Positions 45,342 to 53,983 of a stretch of DNA of 64,000 nucleotides are shown here, piece by piece. Both the position numbers and the translations under genes were made by a program. Under the pieces are notes generated by a model that did no database searches, was not told the DNA's origin, and worked only from the letters and a program-made list of their open reading frames with translations. Every line of letters starts with the position of its first letter. The stretch's first letter is position 1. Source of the DNA: JAFCUW01 sp049898325 (GTDB taxonomy: Bacteria; Pseudomonadota; Gammaproteobacteria; Burkholderiales; Burkholderiaceae_D); assembly GCF_049898325.1 (NCBI RefSeq), contig NZ_JAFCXL010000011.1, forward strand, positions 62,001 to 126,000. The letters run 5' to 3'.

Positions 45342-46379
45342 ATGATCAAAGTTGGCATCGTTGGCGGCACCGGATACACGGGCGTCGAATTGCTGCGATT
45401 GCTGTCGGCGCACCCCGGCACCGAGCTGACCGCGATTACGTCGCGCAAGGAAGACGGCTTGCCCGTGGCGGACATGTTCCCCTCGCTGCGCGGCCACGTG
45501 GCGCTGGCATTTTCCGCCCCCGACAAGGTCGACCTGAGCGCCTGCGACGTGGTGTTCTTCGCCACCCCGCACGGCGTCGCCATGGCGCAAGCACCCGCCT
45601 TGCTTGCCGCCGGCGTCAAGGTGATCGACCTGGCCGCCGACTTCCGCCTGAAAGACCAGGCCGTCTTCGAGCAGTGGTACAAGATTGCCCACACGGCGCC
45701 CGAGCTGATCGAGCAGGCCGTGTATGGCTTGCCTGAGCTCAACCGCGAAGCCATCCAGGGCGCCAGCCTGATCGCCAATCCCGGTTGCTACCCGACCACG
45801 ATGCAGCTGGGCTTTTATCCGCTGCTCAAGGCGGGCCTGATCGACGCCAGCCACCTGATCGCCGACGCCAAGTCGGGTGTCTCGGGCGCCGGCCGCAAGG
45901 CCGAGATCGGCACCCTGTTTTCCGAGTCGAGCGACAATTTCAAGGCCTACGGCGTGTCCGGCCACCGCCACACCCCGGAGACCACGGCGCAACTGCAGCG
46001 CTTCACGGACCAGAAGGTGGGGCTGACCTTCACCCCGCACCTGGTGCCGATGATACGCGGCATGCACGCCACCCTGTACGCGCGCCTGACCAGCGAGATC
46101 AGCAACGAGGCACTGCAGGCCCTGTATGAAGCGCAGTACAAGGACGACCAGTTCGTCGACGTCATGCCCTTCGGTTCGCACCCCGAGACGCGCTCGACGC
46201 GCGGCGCCAACATGCTGCGCCTGGCCCTGCACCGTCCCGAGGGCGGCGACACCGTCGTCATCCTGGTGGTGCAGGACAACCTGGTCAAGGGGGCCGCTGG
46301 TCAGGCGGTGCAGTGCATGAATCTGATGTTCGGTTTGCCGGAAGGGCAGGGCTTGCAGCACATCGCCCTGCTGCCGTAA
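45342..46379 (+). CDS. argC: N-acetyl-gamma-glutamyl-phosphate reductase
   Basis: NADPH-dependent step of arginine synthesis that forms N-acetylglutamate semialdehyde. 345 aa. Rossmann motif VGIVGGTGYTGVELLRLL at the N-terminus, the active-site Cys in IANPGCYPTTMQL (about residue 149), and the catalytic His region SGHRHTPE. In many betaproteobacteria argC sits after rplM-rpsI, as here. Confidence 0.97.
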   Translation: MIKVGIVGGTGYTGVELLRLLSAHPGTELTAITSRKEDGLPVADMFPSLRGHVALAFSAPDKVDLSACDVVFFATPHGVAMAQAPALLAAGVKVIDLAADFRLKDQAVFEQWYKIAHTAPELIEQAVYGLPELNREAIQGASLIANPGCYPTTMQLGFYPLLKAGLIDASHLIADAKSGVSGAGRKAEIGTLFSESSDNFKAYGVSGHRHTPETTAQLQRFTDQKVGLTFTPHLVPMIRGMHATLYARLTSEISNEALQALYEAQYKDDQFVDVMPFGSHPETRSTRGANMLRLALHRPEGGDTVVILVVQDNLVKGAAGQAVQCMNLMFGLPEGQGLQHIALLP

Positions 46380-46528
46380 AGCGAACGGGGCTGCACAGGC
46401 CGTTTTGCGATAGATCAAGGTCGTGCCTCGGGGGAATAGTACAGTTCACGGTGTCTGCATGACCGTGCCCTACCTCCCCTGTCCCGGTGCCTTGCGCGAT
46501 CGGGCATCTACCGCGAAAGGTCGCTCCC

Positions 46529-46933
46529 ATGTTCGGCCGCAACCAGAATCCCCGTCCAGAAATCGATAGTTTGATTGGCATCGCCGCCCGTATCGAGGGT
46601 GACCTGGTGTTTAGTGGCGGCTTGCGCATCGATGGCGAGGTGCTGGGCAACGTCATCGCCGCCGACGGTCCGGGCCATTTATTGATCGTGTCCGAGCATG
46701 CCCGCATCGAAGGGGCGGTCAGTTGCGCCATCCTGGTGGTCAATGGCTACATTGCCGGCACGGTGCGCGTGTCGGAAGTGCTTGAATTACAGCCAAAAGC
46801 CCGCATAGTAGGAGATGTCCATTACAAATTGCTGGAGATGCAAGGCGGTGCGGCGGTGACGGGTGTCTTGAAACATCAGCCCGATAGTCCCGCGCAGTTC
46901 CATCTGACCGAAGCGGAAGCGTCGGCAGCATGA
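46529..46933 (+). CDS. Bactofilin (polymer-forming cytoskeletal protein)
   Basis: 134 aa from the ATG at 46529 (GAAAGG at about the right distance upstream). The central DUF583 beta-helix is evident from repeats of hydrophobic strands (LVFSGGLRIDGEVLGNV, HLLIVSEHARIEGAVS, LVVNGYIAGTVRV, LQPKARIVGDVHY), with short disordered ends. Bactofilins form filaments that place cell-wall enzymes. The neighbouring M23 peptidase gene (47652) fits this: bactofilins and M23 endopeptidases often cooperate. Confidence 0.9.
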   Translation: MFGRNQNPRPEIDSLIGIAARIEGDLVFSGGLRIDGEVLGNVIAADGPGHLLIVSEHARIEGAVSCAILVVNGYIAGTVRVSEVLELQPKARIVGDVHYKLLEMQGGAAVTGVLKHQPDSPAQFHLTEAEASAA

Positions 46934-46985
46934 CTTGTCCCAACAGTCTATAATGGCCCCAACCGTATCCCGTCAGGAGTCACCC

Positions 46986-47360
46986 ATGAATGCCGTAGAA
47001 CTCACCATGCCGCCAGCGGCCGACGCCATGCCGTCGCCGATCGTCTTTACCGACAGCGCCGCCCAGAAAGTGGCCCAGCTGATCGAAGAAGAGGGCAATC
47101 CCGATCTGAAACTGCGCGTGTTCGTGCAAGGTGGCGGCTGTTCGGGCTTCCAGTACGGTTTCACGTTCGATGAAATCGTCAACGAAGACGACACCACGAT
47201 GGTCAAGAACGGCGTGCAGTTGCTGATCGATTCGATGAGCTACCAGTACCTTGTTGGCGCCGAGATCGACTACAAGGACGACCTCGAAGGCGCCCAGTTC
47301 GTCATCAAGAACCCCACCGCCACGTCCACCTGCGGTTGCGGGTCGTCGTTCTCAGTGTAA
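46986..47360 (+). CDS. erpA: Iron-sulfur cluster insertion protein ErpA
   Basis: A-type carrier that delivers Fe-S clusters to apoproteins. 124 aa from the ATG at 46986 (CAGGAG upstream). The three cluster Cys are in VQGGGCSGFQYG and STCGCGSSF at the C-terminus. Its stop is followed within 5 bases by a large inverted repeat that contains terminators. Confidence 0.95.
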   Translation: MNAVELTMPPAADAMPSPIVFTDSAAQKVAQLIEEEGNPDLKLRVFVQGGGCSGFQYGFTFDEIVNEDDTTMVKNGVQLLIDSMSYQYLVGAEIDYKDDLEGAQFVIKNPTATSTCGCGSSFSV

Positions 47361-47404
47361 AAAATCAAACAAAAGTACACCCCTACTTTTGTTTGGGCTA
47401 GTCA

Positions 47405-47442
47405 GATAAAAAAGCCCCCCGGCAGAGCCGGGGGGCTTTTTC
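47405..47442 (+). terminator. Strong intrinsic terminator after erpA (left arm)
   Basis: A perfect 15-bp stem (47409-47423 with 47427-47441) and a three-base loop, with T-run on the + side and A-run on the other. Works for erpA and can also act on the other strand. Confidence 0.93.
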
Positions 47443-47573
47443 AGTATACGCAAGCCCGATTCTGATCGATCGTCGCCTCGGGGAACCGCGCTGCGGGCTG
47501 ACCCCGTACCGTTGAGTAGCGTGGACATCCTTCCCCGAGGCGAACCATGCACAAATCGGGGTTGCGTATACTG

Positions 47574-47605
47574 AAAAAGCCCCCGGCTCTGCCGGGGGCT
47601 TTTTT
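47574..47605 (-). terminator. Strong intrinsic terminator for the M23 peptidase gene (right arm)
   Basis: A perfect 14-bp stem (47574-47587 with 47591-47604) around loop TCT; A-run on one side and T-run on the other. It lies just past the M23 gene stop on the minus strand. Confidence 0.92.
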
Positions 47606-47651
47606 ATCTGATCAAACCAAGCAAAAGTAGGGGTTCACTTTTGCTTGATTG

Positions 47652-49025
47652 TCATCGTGCCGCCATCGCCTGTCCCGCGCTACCCGGGCGCAGCAGGGCG
47701 AAGCGGTGGGTCATGTCGGCGGCGGCCGTCTTGAAGCGCGACAGCTCCGATGACGACAGCGGGGCCTGGGCGATCACGTTGAGCGTGTTCGGGTCACGGG
47801 CTTCGTTGTTGACGCGAAATTCGTAGTGCAGGTGGGCGCCGGTGGACCAGCCCGTCGAGCCCACGTAGCCGATGATGTCGCCCTGGCTGACCTTGGCGCC
47901 CTTGCGCAGGTTGGACGAAAAACGGCTCATGTGCGCATAGGCAGTGCTGTAATTGGCCCAGTGCTTGATCACCACCATGTTGCCGTAGCCACCGGAGACG
48001 CCCTGGAAGTCCACCACGCCATCGCCCGAAGCGCGGATCGGGGTGCCCAGCGAGGCGGCGAAGTCGATGCCCTTGTGGGCTTTCCAGTTGCCCGAAATCG
48101 GGTGCACGCGCATCGAGAAACCCGAGGAAATCCGGGAAAACTCCAGCGGCGACTTGAGGAAGCCCCGTTTCAGGGCCTTGCCGTCGAACGTGTAATAACC
48201 GCCACCTGCCTTGCTGCTGGGATCTTCGAACCATACCGACTGGTAAGTGGTGCCGCGGTTGACGAATTCGCCGGCCAGGATGCGGCCTGCCTTGACCATT
48301 TCGCCGTCTTGCCAGAACGTCTCGTAGACCACGTTGAAATGGTCGCCGCGGCGCAGGTCGGAACGGAAGTCGATGCTGGTCGAGAACATCTCGATGATTT
48401 GCGCCACGATGGTGTCGGGCATTCTGCCGCCGTCGGTGGAGGCGTCGGTGGCCGAGTACAGCGAATTGGTGATGGTGCGGGCGCGCATTTCGACGCGGCG
48501 TTCGAGCTTGGGCGCCGATTCCTGCGCGACCAGGCGATGGTTGTTATTGCGGCTGATCGAGATGGTCTTGACCGGCATGTCCTGGTTGTCGACCACGGTG
48601 GCGTGCAGCCACTGCAACTGGCCGTCGTCGTCCGTCTGGGCCTGGACGCGCTTGCCGGTCTTTAATTGCATGACGCCCTTGGCCACGCGGTCGCTCTTGA
48701 TGAAGGCGGCCGCTTCCTGGTCATCGACGCCGAGACGATTGAGCAGCGAGGCGAGCGAATCGCCGGGGCGTACTTTTTCTTCGTGGATGAATTGCTGGGG
48801 TTCTTGCTGCAGCGCGGTGATCTGGTCCGACAGGTTGGGCAGTGCCAGGTCCTGGGCGATCGATTTGACGGGGAGGTCGGACGCATCCGGTAGCGGCGCG
48901 ATGGCCGCGGCGCCGAATGCGCACACTGCAAGAAAGATCGCGCCAGCGCCGATGATGCGCGCCTTTCGCGATAGTACTGGCAGGCCGCTGAGGCGCGTGC
49001 TGGGGGTTTTTTGGGTAGGGTTCAT
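47652..49025 (-). CDS. M23 family metallopeptidase (peptidoglycan endopeptidase)
   Basis: 457 aa. One N-terminal membrane segment (about residues 25-45, IIGAGAIFLAVCAFGAAAI) then an N-terminal LysM-like/OapA-type region (EEKVRPGDSLASLLNRLG). The C-terminal M23 domain has metal ligands in KAHKGIDFAASLGTPI and HLHYEFRVNN. It likely cuts D,D or D,L crosslinks in the cell wall. Divergent from tyrS and convergent with erpA; near the bactofilin gene, so cooperation in cell shape is possible. Confidence 0.93.
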   Translation of the reverse strand: MNPTQKTPSTRLSGLPVLSRKARIIGAGAIFLAVCAFGAAAIAPLPDASDLPVKSIAQDLALPNLSDQITALQQEPQQFIHEEKVRPGDSLASLLNRLGVDDQEAAAFIKSDRVAKGVMQLKTGKRVQAQTDDDGQLQWLHATVVDNQDMPVKTISISRNNNHRLVAQESAPKLERRVEMRARTITNSLYSATDASTDGGRMPDTIVAQIIEMFSTSIDFRSDLRRGDHFNVVYETFWQDGEMVKAGRILAGEFVNRGTTYQSVWFEDPSSKAGGGYYTFDGKALKRGFLKSPLEFSRISSGFSMRVHPISGNWKAHKGIDFAASLGTPIRASGDGVVDFQGVSGGYGNMVVIKHWANYSTAYAHMSRFSSNLRKGAKVSQGDIIGYVGSTGWSTGAHLHYEFRVNNEARDPNTLNVIAQAPLSSSELSRFKTAAADMTHRFALLRPGSAGQAMAAR

Positions 49026-49186
49026 GCAATCAGTTAAAATTTGCCGCTTGAACTTCCAATCGAAGACTAGGTATTTTTATTATTGTTATTGCGTTAGTTT
49101 TCATTGGGCAACGTTAATAGGATCGAGCATTATAACAAACTCGAGACCGCTAGCCGCCTTTTTTAATTTCTGTTGATAAAGTTATC

Positions 49187-50440
49187 ATGACCACGACGAC
49201 CATTTCCAAGCACGCTTCCGCTGTGCCCTTGCCATTGACGGACCGCGTCCGCGAAGCGCTCGCCATCACCAAGCGGGGCGTCGACGAACTGCTGATCGAA
49301 GCCGAATTTGCCCAGAAACTGGCGCGCTCGGAACAAAGCGGCACGCCCCTGCGCATCAAACTGGGCCTCGATCCCACGGCGCCCGACTTGCACCTTGGCC
49401 ACACCGTTGTGCTCAACAAGATGCGCCAGTTGCAGGACCTGGGCCACCAGGTGATTTTTTTGATCGGTGACTTTACGTCAATGATCGGTGACCCGTCTGG
49501 CCGCAACGTGACGCGCCCTCCGTTGACGCGCGAACAAATCGAACAAAACGCCACCACGTACTTCAATCAGGCATCGATGGTGCTCGATGCCGCCCGCACG
49601 GAAATTCGCTACAACTCCGAGTGGTCCGATCCGCTCGGCGCACGCGGCATGATTGAATTGTCGTCCCGTTACACGGTGGCGCGCATGATGGAACGCGACG
49701 ACTTTACCAAGCGCTTCAAGAGTGGGACTCCGATCAGCGTCCATGAGTTCCTGTATCCCTTGATGCAAGGCTACGATTCGGTCGCTTTGAAGGCGGACCT
49801 TGAGCTAGGTGGAACGGATCAGAAGTTTAACTTGCTCGTTGGCAGGGAATTGCAAAAAGATTATGGTCAGGAACAACAGTGTATCCTGACCATGCCCTTG
49901 CTCGAAGGCCTCGATGGCGTCGACAAGATGTCGAAGTCAAAAAATAACTATATTGGCATCACGGAGCCGGCCAACACCATGTTCGCCAAGCTGATGAGTA
50001 TTTCCGACGTCATGATGTGGCGCTATTTCGAATTGCTGTCGTTCCGCTCGATCGCCGACATCGCCAGCCTGAAAGCGGCCACCGACGGCGGCGCCAACCC
50101 GCGCGACGCCAAGGTGGCGCTGGCGCAGGAAATCGTCACCCGCTTTCACTCGGCGCAGGCATCCGACGGCGCGCTGGCCGACTTCGTCAACCGCTCGAAG
50201 GGCGGCATTCCCGACGACGTGGCCGAATTGGCCCTGGCCGGCGCGCCGCTGGGCGTACCGCAACTGTGCAAGCAGGCCAATCTGTGCGCCTCCACTTCGG
50301 AAGCGATGCGCCTGATCGACCAGGGGGGCGTGCGCATCGACGGCGCGGTGGTGGCCGACAAGGCCCTCAAACTGGACGCCGGCGTCTACGTGTTACAGGT
50401 GGGCAAGCGCAAGTTCGCCCGCATCACCCTCAGCGCATGA
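49187..50440 (+). CDS. tyrS: Tyrosine--tRNA ligase
   Basis: Class I synthetase, 417 aa. HIGH counterpart HLGHTVVL in LGLDPTAPDLHLGH, KMSKS signature KMSKSKNNYIGI, and an S4-like RNA-binding domain at the C-terminus (about 345-410, with SEAMRLIDQGGVRIDG). The 160-base AT-rich upstream region diverges from the M23 gene. The end overlaps dtd (ATGA). Confidence 0.97.
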   Translation: MTTTTISKHASAVPLPLTDRVREALAITKRGVDELLIEAEFAQKLARSEQSGTPLRIKLGLDPTAPDLHLGHTVVLNKMRQLQDLGHQVIFLIGDFTSMIGDPSGRNVTRPPLTREQIEQNATTYFNQASMVLDAARTEIRYNSEWSDPLGARGMIELSSRYTVARMMERDDFTKRFKSGTPISVHEFLYPLMQGYDSVALKADLELGGTDQKFNLLVGRELQKDYGQEQQCILTMPLLEGLDGVDKMSKSKNNYIGITEPANTMFAKLMSISDVMMWRYFELLSFRSIADIASLKAATDGGANPRDAKVALAQEIVTRFHSAQASDGALADFVNRSKGGIPDDVAELALAGAPLGVPQLCKQANLCASTSEAMRLIDQGGVRIDGAVVADKALKLDAGVYVLQVGKRKFARITLSA

Positions 50441-50889
50441 TCGCCCTGTTGCAACGTGTCAGCCACGCCAGCGTGGTGGTCGATGGCCTCACCATCGGCG
50501 CCATCGAGGCCGGTTTGCTGGTGCTGTTGTGCGCCGAAAAGGGCGATACGGACAAGCAGGCGGACGCCTTGCTGAGCAAGTTGCTGGCGTACCGCGTGTT
50601 TTCCGATAGTGCGGGCAAAATGAACCTGAGCCTGAAGGACACGGCGGGCGGCCTGTTGCTGGTGCCCCAGTTCACGCTGGCGGCCGACACCAACTCCGGC
50701 ACCCGGCCGTCGTTCACCCCCGCCGCCGCCCCGGCCGACGCCACCCGCCTGTTTGACCATGTCGTGGCGCAAGCGCGCCAGCGCCACCCCACCGTCGCCA
50801 CCGGCCGCTTCGGCGCCGACATGCAAGTGAGCCTGACCAACAACGGCCCCGTCACCTTCTGGCTCCAGGTCCCCCCACCGTCGCCGTAA
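50437..50889 (+). CDS. dtd: D-aminoacyl-tRNA deacylase
   Basis: Hydrolyses D-aminoacyl-tRNA. 150 aa, full length. N-terminus MIALLQRVSHASVVVDG and the active-site motifs VPQFTLAADTNSGTRPSF (family S-Q-F-T-L) and NNGPVTFWL (Gly-cis-Pro). ATGA overlap with tyrS, so the pair is translationally coupled; functionally they deal with tyrosyl-tRNA quality control. Confidence 0.97.
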   Translation: MIALLQRVSHASVVVDGLTIGAIEAGLLVLLCAEKGDTDKQADALLSKLLAYRVFSDSAGKMNLSLKDTAGGLLLVPQFTLAADTNSGTRPSFTPAAAPADATRLFDHVVAQARQRHPTVATGRFGADMQVSLTNNGPVTFWLQVPPPSP

Positions 50890-50970
50890 AAGCCTGCGCG
50901 GCGCACACTGCACTGACGCCGTCAACGCCTGCGCTGCCGCCCGCCTCCGAGGCGAACGCTGCCCCCCGTC

Positions 50971-51055
50971 GGTTTTGCGTCCTCCCCAAAGGCCCGGCTT
51001 CGCCGGGAATTTTTGCCTGACGAAACTAACAAAAGTCGGGGTCCACTTTTGTTTG
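50971..51055 (+). repeat. Intergenic repeat copy, diverged, before the PEBP gene
   Basis: Contains the shared tract GGTTTTGCGT, the hairpin CCCGGC-ttc-GCCGGG, a TGCCTGACGAAACT link and the stem-loop AACAAAAGT / ACTTTTGTT (51027-51053). Same order as at 20.8 kb but with many changes in the middle. In the + direction it follows dtd and precedes the PEBP gene. Confidence 0.75.
50990..51014 (+). terminator. Terminator-like hairpin downstream of dtd
   Basis: CCCGGC (50993-50998) pairs with GCCGGG (51002-51007), three-base loop, followed by AATTTTT. About 100 bases after the dtd stop. Part of the repeat copy. Confidence 0.7.
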
Positions 51056-51109
51056 ATCGATTGAACCTCCCCCCGCCCGCGTGGTCCAACCTTTCAAGCG
51101 GAGACCGAC

Positions 51110-51769
51110 ATGCGACTGTGGAGCGATTCATTTACCGAAGGCGGCGTGTTGCCGGCCGAATGCGCGTTTGCCTGCGTCGATCCGGCGCGCCGCATGCGCC
51201 TGGCGGCCAACCGCAATCCCCACCTGGCCTGGGACGATGTGCCGGCAGCGACCCACTCGCTGGCGCTGTTTTGCCGCGACGTCGATGCCCCCGTCAGCAC
51301 CGAGCACATCAACCAGCCCGGTCAGCATGTGCCCGCCAATCTGCCGCGCGTCGATTTTTATCACTGGATCCTCGTCGATATCCCCCCCGAACTGCACGCG
51401 GTGGGAGAAGGGCGGTTCTCCGAACTGGTGACGCCGCACGGCAAAGGGGGCCCGCTGGTGCCGTTCATGGTCAAGAACGGCATCGAGCACCAGTTGCGCC
51501 AGGGCCTCAACGACTACACCACCTGGCTGGCGGGCGACCCGGACATGGCGGGCGAATACTACGGCTACGATGGCCCCTGTCCACCGTGGAACGACGAGCG
51601 GCCGCACGCCTACGTGTTCACCTTGTATGCGCTCGACACCTCGCGCTTCCCCCTCGAGGGCCGCTTCACGGGCGCCCAGGCGCGCCAGGCGCTGCGCGGC
51701 CACATCCTCGACGAAGCGCAAACGTTTTGCGTCTATTCGCTCAATCCCCAGGTCGTCGCCGGGCTCTAG
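51110..51769 (+). CDS. YbhB/YbcL family (PEBP / Raf kinase inhibitor-like) protein
   Basis: 219 aa, phosphatidylethanolamine-binding-protein fold. The anion-binding pocket shows as HLAWDDVPAATHSLAL, CRDVDAPVS, DFYHWILVDIP and YYGYDGPCPPWNDERPH, with YVFTLYALD near the end. Bacterial members have no settled function. It is larger than the usual 160-180 aa YbhB because of inserted loops (PGQHVPANLPRVD and the EGRFSELVTPHGK part). Preceded by a repeat copy; own transcription unit. Confidence 0.88.
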   Translation: MRLWSDSFTEGGVLPAECAFACVDPARRMRLAANRNPHLAWDDVPAATHSLALFCRDVDAPVSTEHINQPGQHVPANLPRVDFYHWILVDIPPELHAVGEGRFSELVTPHGKGGPLVPFMVKNGIEHQLRQGLNDYTTWLAGDPDMAGEYYGYDGPCPPWNDERPHAYVFTLYALDTSRFPLEGRFTGAQARQALRGHILDEAQTFCVYSLNPQVVAGL

Positions 51770-51805
51770 CGGCGGATTGGCGCGCCCGCCTGTATCATGG
51801 CGGCC

Positions 51806-52462
51806 ATGTCTTCTACCGCCACCACCAGCATCATCCTGATCCGCCACGGCGAAACCGCCTGGAACGCCGAACGCCGCCTGCAGGGCCACATCGATATCGG
51901 CCTGAACGAACGGGGCCTGGCGCAGGCGCGCGCGCTGGGGCAGGCGCTGGCGCAGACGCCCCTCGACGCCATCATCGCCAGCGATCTGCAACGGGCCTGG
52001 CAGACGGCGGCGGCGATCGGCACCGGCCGCGCGCTGGCCGTGCAGCAGGATGGGGCGCTGCGTGAACGCTGCTACGGCGGCTTCGAGGGCTTGTTGTACG
52101 CCGACATCGAGGCCGCCTATCCGCCCCAGTTTGCCGCCTGGCAAGCGCGCGATATCGATGCCGTGATGCCGGCCGGGGAGCGGGTGGCGGAAAGTTTCCG
52201 GCAGTTTTATGCGCGCGCCGTGGCAGCCATTCTCGGCTGGGCGGCGCGCCATCCCGGCGCCACCATCGCCATCGTCGCCCACGGCGGCGTGCTCGAGTGC
52301 GCCTACCGCGCCGCGCGCGGCCTGGCGCTGGACACGCCGCGCGATTTTCCCGTGCTCAACGCCAGCATCAACCGCTTCAGCGTGACGGACGGCGTGCTCG
52401 CCGTGCAGGGCTGGGGCGAGGTCGATCACCTGGCCCCAGCCACCCTCGATGAGCTACCGTAA
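51806..52462 (+). CDS. Histidine phosphatase family protein
   Basis: 218 aa from the ATG at 51806; an ATG three codons upstream (51797) is equally possible. Phosphoglycerate-mutase-like fold with the RHG nucleophile in LIRHGETAWN, the second arginine (IASDLQRAWQTA), ERCYGGFEG and the second catalytic His in IVAHGGVLE. It could be a broad-specificity phosphatase or an alpha-ribazole phosphatase-like enzyme; no cobalamin genes are nearby. Confidence 0.9.
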   Translation: MSSTATTSIILIRHGETAWNAERRLQGHIDIGLNERGLAQARALGQALAQTPLDAIIASDLQRAWQTAAAIGTGRALAVQQDGALRERCYGGFEGLLYADIEAAYPPQFAAWQARDIDAVMPAGERVAESFRQFYARAVAAILGWAARHPGATIAIVAHGGVLECAYRAARGLALDTPRDFPVLNASINRFSVTDGVLAVQGWGEVDHLAPATLDELP

Positions 52463-52536
52463 CAATTTTGTGCATATTAATTGAGCAGCATCTGGGGTAA
52501 AATCGCAGGTTCCCCTGATCACTTTCTTCGCTCCCT

Positions 52537-53562
52537 GTGCAAATCGGCCCCTACTTGCTGCGTAATAATGTGTTCGTCGCGCCCATGGCCGGCGTCACCG
52601 ACCGGCCGTTCCGCCAGCTGTGCAAGCAGCTGGGGGCGGGCTATGCCGTCTCCGAGATGGCGGCCTCGAATCCCCGCCTGTGGGCCAGCGAAAAAAGTGC
52701 GCGGCGCACCGACCATGCGGGCGAAATGGAACCGAAAGCGGTGCAGATCGCCGGCGCCGATCCCCGCGACCTGGCCGATTGCGCCCGCTTCAATGTCGAG
52801 CGGGGCGCGCAGATCATCGACATCAACATGGGGTGCCCCGTCAAGAAGGTCTGCAACAACTGGTGCGGCTCGGCCCTGCTGCAGCACGAAGACCTGGTCG
52901 AGCGCATTCTCGACGCGGTGGTGGCCGCCGTCGACGTGCCCGTCACCTTGAAATTTCGCACCGGCTGGGACCGTGCCAACCGCAATGCCCTCACCATCGC
53001 CCGCATTGCCGAACAGGCTGGCATCGCGATGCTGACCTTGCACGGGCGCACCCGCGCCGACGGTTACAGCGGCGAGGCCGAGTACGACACCATTGCCGCC
53101 GTCAAGGCGGCCGTCGCCATTCCCGTGGTGGCCAACGGCGACATCACCACGCCGGAAAAAGCCCGCCACGTGCTGGCCGTGACGGGCGCCGACGCCGTCA
53201 TGATCGGCCGCGCCGCGCAGGGGCGGCCGTGGATCTGCCGCGAAGTCGACCATTATTTGCGCACGGGCGCCTTGTTGCCGCCGCCGCTGGTGGCCGAAGT
53301 GCGCGCCCTCATGCACGAACACCTGGAAGCCCATTACGCCTTCTACGGCGAGTTTCTGGGCGTGCGCACGGCGCGCAAGCACATCGGCTGGTATGTGCGC
53401 GAGCTCGAGGGCGGCGAAGAATTTCGCCAGCGAATGAACCTGCTGGAATCGACGGCGGACCAGTTGCACGCCGTCGACGCCTTTTTCAAAATGCAAGAAT
53501 TGCGGGGCGAGCGGTTACAATACCGGCCCGCCAGCGTGTTGAGCGACGCCATGGCAGCTTGA
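52537..53562 (+). CDS. dusB: tRNA-dihydrouridine synthase B
   Basis: FMN enzyme reducing uridine in tRNA. 341 aa, GTG start at 52537. FMN barrel with the start VAPMAGVTDRPFR, the conserved GCP motif in IDINMGCPVKKVCNN, and LTLHGRTRADGYSGEA and VVANGDI in the phosphate site. Adjacent to fis as in E. coli and most gammaproteobacteria and betaproteobacteria, which supports the DusB assignment. Confidence 0.95.
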   Translation: MQIGPYLLRNNVFVAPMAGVTDRPFRQLCKQLGAGYAVSEMAASNPRLWASEKSARRTDHAGEMEPKAVQIAGADPRDLADCARFNVERGAQIIDINMGCPVKKVCNNWCGSALLQHEDLVERILDAVVAAVDVPVTLKFRTGWDRANRNALTIARIAEQAGIAMLTLHGRTRADGYSGEAEYDTIAAVKAAVAIPVVANGDITTPEKARHVLAVTGADAVMIGRAAQGRPWICREVDHYLRTGALLPPPLVAEVRALMHEHLEAHYAFYGEFLGVRTARKHIGWYVRELEGGEEFRQRMNLLESTADQLHAVDAFFKMQELRGERLQYRPASVLSDAMAA

Positions 53563-53679
53563 TGCGCGGGGGTGGCAGCACGACACAGCATGACAGAGCA
53601 CCACGGCGCGGACCGGCGCCACAGACAGCCGGCCATTGCCGTGACGACAACAAAAACATCAGCCGGATGAAGTTATTAC

Positions 53680-53913
53680 ATGAGCAAAGAAAGTATCCAG
53701 GAAGTTGTCCAGAAAAGTCTTGAAGAATATTTCAACGACCTGGGCGAACAGCAGCCGTCGAATATCTACGACATGGTTGTATTAACCGTCGAAAAGCCCA
53801 TTCTCGAAGTGGTGATGCTGCGCGCCGATGGCAACCAGTCGCACGCCGCCCAGATGTTGGGCATCAACCGCAATACCTTGCGCAAGAAGCTGCAGGAGCA
53901 CGGCTTGCTGTAA
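53680..53913 (+). CDS. fis: Fis family DNA-binding protein
   Basis: 77 aa, short Fis. The C-terminal helix-turn-helix (ADGNQSHAAQMLGINRNTLRKKLQEHGLL; hallmark parts NQSHAAQMLG and NRNTLRKKL) is intact. The N-terminal beta-hairpin arm is shorter than in E. coli Fis (98 aa). Nucleoid-associated regulator. Located 117 bases after dusB, consistent with the dusB-fis operon. Confidence 0.94.
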   Translation: MSKESIQEVVQKSLEEYFNDLGEQQPSNIYDMVVLTVEKPILEVVMLRADGNQSHAAQMLGINRNTLRKKLQEHGLL

Positions 53914-53983
53914 AGCTGCCTGTCTTGCCGCCGCCTTTGCCGTCGCACCACCGCATTTATCACTCCTTGACCCGGCCCATCCC

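Larger units (their letters stand above)
47366..47647. repeat. Inverted repeat of two facing intergenic repeat units (about 280 bp)
   Basis: The left arm (47366-47462) and right arm (about 47553-47647) are nearly identical reverse complements. Each arm has a CAAACAAAAGT-type stem-loop (the right arm has GC changes: CAAGCAAAAGT) and a strong terminator hairpin AAAAAGCCCCC-GGC-...-GGGGGCTTTTT. It also has a CAGTATACGCAA tract that faces its mirror TTGCGTATACTG. The centre holds a second inverted repeat TCGCCTCGGGGAA / TTCCCCGAGGCGA (47473-47485 and 47530-47542). It lies between two converging genes, erpA and the M23 peptidase. Confidence 0.85.
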
